DNA of 64,000 nt from Atopobium sp. (GTDB lineage Bacteria; Actinomycetota; Coriobacteriia; Coriobacteriales; Atopobiaceae): positions 62,001-126,000 of the forward strand of contig JAIJTS010000002.1 in the NCBI GenBank assembly GCA_022732885.1. The letters run 5' to 3'. The notes beneath the pieces are model-generated. The model worked only from the letters and a program-made list of their open reading frames with translations. It was not told the origin of the DNA and did not search any database. Numbering within the stretch: position 1 is the first letter of the stretch; each line of letters starts with the position of its first letter. Both the position numbers and the translations under genes were made by a program. Below, piece by piece: positions 61,217 through 64,000 of this stretch.

Positions 61217-61429
61217 ATGAGAGCAATTTCAAAAGAGCGTGTCATTTTACGAGCTACTATCCTAGTGTTCTTTTTATTGATCTGGTATTGCGATTCAAGA
61301 GGCATGCTTCCAGAAAACGGCCGCGCAATCCTCACTATTCTCTTATTTGGTATTTTTTGGTTTGTCGAGGCTAGATTTATCAAACCTACTAGAACAGATC
61401 AAAACGTGCCGCGGAGACCTCGGGTGTAA
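61217..61429 (+). CDS. Small membrane protein, unknown
   Basis: 70 residues with two hydrophobic helices (about 11-27 and 37-53) and basic tails ending RRPRV. A strong TGGAGG precedes the ATG. I do not recognise the family. The 3' end overlaps the convergent YigZ gene by 41 bases. Confidence 0.65.
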   Translation: MRAISKERVILRATILVFFLLIWYCDSRGMLPENGRAILTILLFGIFWFVEARFIKPTRTDQNVPRRPRV

Positions 61430-62030
61430 TCTTTCCAGCGCTGAGCTCTGTCAGCGCATCCGTGAACGCCGCTTCTTCTCCGCACCTAAAGTCTATGGCG
61501 AGAAAAACGTCCGCTCCAAACTCTGCTGTTATAACCTTGCCACCGGTATCTGAGACCAGGCGCTGAATCTGCTCATACAGGTTATACGGGGCCGACAACT
61601 CCACCCTCACAACTTGCAGCATTTCCTGAACAGCAGATGCTTCCTCGGCAGCAGCCAAAGCCTCTTGAGTTGCCGCCGTATACGCACGAACAAGTCCTCC
61701 AGGCCCCAAAAGCGTTCCGCCAAAGTAGCGCGTGACAACGCAGCAGACGTTCTTCAGTCCCGCGCCGCGCAATACCTCCAGCACCGGCATTCCCGCCGTT
61801 CTGGAAGGCTCTCCGTCGTCGGAGGCACGCTCTGTTCCGTCCCCCAAAATCCATGCAGGCACGTTATGGCGAGCGTTATAGTGCTTTGCTCTTACTGTGG
61901 CGAGAAACTCTTGCGCTTCTGCCTCTGTTTCTACATGACAAAGCTGGGCTATGAAGCGGCTTTTTCTGTCTTCAAAGAGACCTTCCGCAACAAAGTCCAG
62001 CTTGAGTGTCTTGTAGGATGTGTCAGACAT
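61389..62030 (-). CDS. yigZ: IMPACT/YigZ family protein
   Basis: 213 residues of the YigZ/IMPACT family. The signature GRKSRFIAQL-like start (DRKSRFIAQLCHVETEAEA), DDGEPSRTAGMPVLEVL and VTRYFGGTLLGPGGLVRAY are clear; the C-terminal ferredoxin-like domain follows. Family members bind ribosome-associated or translation factors; the precise role is unknown. It is encoded just after the EIIA gene, 21 bases away. Confidence 0.93.
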   Translation of the reverse strand: MSDTSYKTLKLDFVAEGLFEDRKSRFIAQLCHVETEAEAQEFLATVRAKHYNARHNVPAWILGDGTERASDDGEPSRTAGMPVLEVLRGAGLKNVCCVVTRYFGGTLLGPGGLVRAYTAATQEALAAAEEASAVQEMLQVVRVELSAPYNLYEQIQRLVSDTGGKVITAEFGADVFLAIDFRCGEEAAFTDALTELSAGKITPEVSAARFDLF

Positions 62031-62051
62031 GGAGCAACTACAGTGCCGCAG

Positions 62052-62582
62052 TTATGCGAGCACACAGACCTTCTCGCCAGCAGAAACCAGCTGGTCTGCA
62101 GAGGCAAGAACTTCTACGTTGCTGTACTCGCTAGAGTTAGTGATAGCAAGAATAACTACCTCAGGATGGCCCGCGTCCTTAACCTTATCCAGGTCAAACG
62201 TCATGAGTGGCTGACCAACTTCAACGTGCTGATCCTGCTTAACAAGGGCAGCAAAACCGTCACCCTTCATCTCAACGGTATCAACGCCCACGTGAATCAA
62301 AACCTCTTCTCCAGAATCGGCCGTGATTCCAAATGCGTGAACAGTTGGAGTAGTTGCGGTAATAGTGCCCGAGACTGGCGCATACACAACACCCTCAGAA
62401 GGCCAGATACCCAGACCTTGACCAAGCATGCCACCTGCAAAAACAGGATCAGGAACGTTCTCTAACGCAACAACTTTTCCGCTTGCTGGTGCATAAATTG
62501 TTTTAGCAGTGTAATCAGAAACAACAAGAGCCTCTGGCGCAGCTGTCTTGGAAGATTTCTTGAAAAGATCAAAGAGTCCCAT
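62052..62582 (-). CDS. PTS glucose-type EIIA
   Basis: 176 residues of the EIIA-Glc (crr) fold. The phosphorylated histidine is His97 in LIHVGVDTVEM; the partner is His82. The start has SD AAAGG; a longer reading from 62627 lacks one. HPr (29594-29866) would be the phosphate donor. It could feed a sugar EIIBC elsewhere and serve regulation. Confidence 0.93.
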   Translation of the reverse strand: MGLFDLFKKSSKTAAPEALVVSDYTAKTIYAPASGKVVALENVPDPVFAGGMLGQGLGIWPSEGVVYAPVSGTITATTPTVHAFGITADSGEEVLIHVGVDTVEMKGDGFAALVKQDQHVEVGQPLMTFDLDKVKDAGHPEVVILAITNSSEYSNVEVLASADQLVSAGEKVCVLA

Positions 62583-62674
62583 GCTAGTCCTTTCGTATTT
62601 TTGCCTATCCATCATAGCAGCATTCAAAGAGACCGCTGTTGCTTTTCATGAACACAGCGTGCCAAATCACGCAC

Positions 62675-62701
62675 TTCTCGCCACTCAACGTGTGGCGAGA
62701 A
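62675..62701. repeat. Inverted pair of GGCGAGAA motifs upstream of rnpB
   Basis: TTCTCGCCAC, 7-base spacer, GTGGCGAGAA: two copies of the dispersed motif facing each other in the gap between the EIIA gene and rnpB. Confidence 0.85.
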
Positions 62702-62770
62702 ACCCGCGGCCTCACAACGTCTCATTTACTTGGAGATTATTTGACTTCAAAGCTTCTGGCCTTATGAACG

Positions 62771-62779
62771 TGATACAAT
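62771..62779 (+). promoter_or_regulatory. rnpB promoter
   Basis: Extended -10 TGATACAAT. The start would be near 62786, exactly where helix P1 of the RNase P RNA begins. The -35 is weak, as common with an extended -10. Confidence 0.6.
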
Positions 62780-62786
62780 CGCCCAT

Positions 62787-63154
62787 GCAAAGTGGACCAG
62801 ACAACCGCGGAGTGCCCGTCCAGCTAATTGGAAGGGTGCTATGAGGAAAGTCCGGGCTCCACAGGGCAGGATGCTGGCTAACGGCCAGGCGGGGTGACCC
62901 GACGGAAAGTGCCGCAGAAAAGAAGACTCTCACCTGCGCATTCGCGTAAAGAGAAAAGCTGAAACGGTAGTGTAAGAGACTACCAGCACGTTGGCAACAG
63001 CGTGGCTTGGTAAACCCCATCCGGAGCAAACGCAAATAGGAGCGCTATGGTGTGGCCCGCACTGCGCTCGGGTTGCGCGCTAGAGACCAGTAGCAATGCT
63101 GGTAGTAGATAAATGGTTGTCCGCGACAGAACCCGGCTTATACGTCCACTTTGC
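62787..63154 (+). ncRNA. rnpB: RNase P RNA component
   Basis: This is the catalytic RNA that removes 5' leaders from tRNA precursors. Helix P1 pairs GCAAAGTGGAC (62787-62797) with GTCCACTTTGC (63144-63154). The invariant GAGGAAAGTCCGGGCT near the 5' end and ACAGAACCCGGCTTATA near the 3' end are present, as are the other conserved core segments. It looks like bacterial type A. The length of 368 bases is normal. Confidence 0.96.
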
Positions 63155-63165
63155 CTACTGAATGT

Positions 63166-63200
63166 AAATCCCCCGTACGTTTTCTGTCCGGGGGATTTTC
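63166..63200 (+). terminator. Terminator after rnpB
   Basis: AAATCCCCCG, loop, CGGGGGATTTT: a 10-bp stem. Confidence 0.92.
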
Positions 63201-63241
63201 TTGTAAGCAGAATTATCTTTACAAAAAATTTTTGTAAACCT

Positions 63242-64000
63242 CTAAACGCGTTGCAAAATCACATACCGATTAAGGTTGTTGTCTTTACCGTCTGCGCTAA
63301 ATTGCGCACAAACGCGTACGTCAGAGCCAAGACTTGCAAGAAGCTCATCAAGCTCCTCTTGCGAGAAATGATGGCAATAACGCCAGGTATTTACCTTATC
63401 TTGCCAGCCAATCAAATAGTCGTTTTCCTCAAGTTCTAAGGCATCTATACCGAGGGCTTGCAGTCCTTGAGCAGTAGTTTCTTGAGCCTTGGCAGCAAGT
63501 TTCTGACTGTTCATAAACTGCCAGAAAGAAATACAGACATAGCCACCAGGTTTGGCTTTCTCTAATAACGTACGTAGAAGCTGGAGTCTCTTCCCTGCGC
63601 CTGGTACGTGATGCAAAAATCCAAACGCAACCACTAAATCACAGGCCGGAACAGTCAGACGCGAAGAAAGCGTGTTATCAAGCAGACTCTTTATCACATC
63701 TAATTCGATGAATGTTACCTGGGGAGTCTGGGTGTCCGTTTCCCCACTCTCCACAAGCGGCTTGCAATTATCTACAGCAAAATACGTTGTCGGAACAATC
63801 CCCGCTTCATCGCAAAGAAAGCGAGCAAAACGCAGATTTCCGCAACCTACGTCAAGCACAAAGGGTTTCTCGCCAGCTGAAAGCTGAGGCATAGCGTCTA
63901 AGCACTGCTGCCATCCTTGCCAAGGCATCTGACGCGTTGCCGAGAAACTCTGTGCCTGCTGAACATAAAACTCAGAGGTAATGCGGCTCAGCTGCTCAGC
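63242..64000 (-). CDS. Trm9-like S-adenosylmethionine methyltransferase, start beyond window
   Basis: 253 residues visible; the frame is open through the right edge, so the true start is outside. SAM loop VLDVGCGNLRFARFL, then FGFLHHVPGAGKRLQLLRTLL. The N-terminal FYVQQAQSFSATRQMPWQGW resembles the eukaryotic Trm9/ALKBH8 tRNA wobble-uridine methyltransferase family. A tRNA role is likely but not shown. Confidence 0.85.
   Translation of the reverse strand, partial: AEQLSRITSEFYVQQAQSFSATRQMPWQGWQQCLDAMPQLSAGEKPFVLDVGCGNLRFARFLCDEAGIVPTTYFAVDNCKPLVESGETDTQTPQVTFIELDVIKSLLDNTLSSRLTVPACDLVVAFGFLHHVPGAGKRLQLLRTLLEKAKPGGYVCISFWQFMNSQKLAAKAQETTAQGLQALGIDALELEENDYLIGWQDKVNTWRYCHHFSQEELDELLASLGSDVRVCAQFSADGKDNNLNRYVILQRV

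Noticed and set aside
972..63874. GGCGAGAA explained only by frequent Gly-Glu-Lys codons
   Set aside because: It also occurs on the non-coding strand of genes and in intergenic DNA, including palindromic pairs, so peptide preference alone does not explain it.
1..64000. tRNA, rRNA and CRISPR arrays
   Set aside because: I looked through the intergenic regions and found no cloverleaf pattern, rRNA core sequence or spaced repeats; short tRNAs overlapping genes cannot be fully excluded by eye.

Overview
The window looks like a 64 kb piece of a chromosome from a Coriobacteriia actinobacterium, most likely Lancefieldella (formerly Atopobium), near L. parvula. This is inferred from moderate GC content, protein flavour and gene order (asp23-fakA-recG-rsmD-coaD; DUF177-rpmF-plsX; addB-addA-priA-def-fmt-rsmB), not from a database search. 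Almost all of it is housekeeping sequence on the minus strand. I see no prophage, insertion sequence, CRISPR array, tRNA or rRNA gene.

Layout. 1-11.6 kb (minus): asp23, fakA, recG, rsmD, coaD, a coiled-coil protein, DUF177, rpmF, plsX, acpP, rnc and smc (cut by the left edge), with terminators after rpmF and plsX. 11.8-13.8 kb: rpmB, a HAD-phosphatase/thiamine pyrophosphokinase fusion and a small FmdB-type zinc ribbon. 13.9-25.8 kb (minus): a tight addB-addA-priA-def-fmt-rsmB operon joining end repair, replication restart and translation start. 25.9-34.1 kb: yaaA, a membrane acyltransferase, a Mbeg1-like hydrolase, a holin-like membrane protein, HPr, a coiled-coil membrane protein, the queuosine genes queH-queA and a CPBP protease. 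34.2-41.6 kb (plus): a MetRS-like synthetase, an alpha/beta hydrolase, and a MarR regulator with a heterodimeric ABC exporter behind a clear operator. 41.7-49 kb: HAD phosphatases, a cold-shock protein and two large secreted cell-wall proteins, an amidase-glucosaminidase and an L,D-transpeptidase, which share the same wall-binding repeats. 49-58 kb (minus): ruvCAB with a DUF6483-like gene under a strong SOS box, an NAD-synthetase-like protein with ruined active sites, superoxide reductase and dnaE with a second SOS-like box. 58-64 kb: two tandem pepC genes, a small membrane protein, YigZ, a PTS EIIA, RNase P RNA and a Trm9-like methyltransferase cut by the right edge.

The most unusual signal is dispersed. 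The octamer GGCGAGAA (often TGGCGAGAAR) occurs at least 32 times by eye in both orientations, against about two expected. In two intergenic regions it forms inverted pairs, one a perfect 28-bp palindrome followed by a T-run. This resembles DNA uptake sequences, although a Chi-like or other chromosomal motif remains possible. Other points are the double-degenerate NAD synthetase, the HAD-TPK fusion, a MetRS-like enzyme with KASSS in place of KMSKS, and LexA-type operators at ruvC and dnaE.
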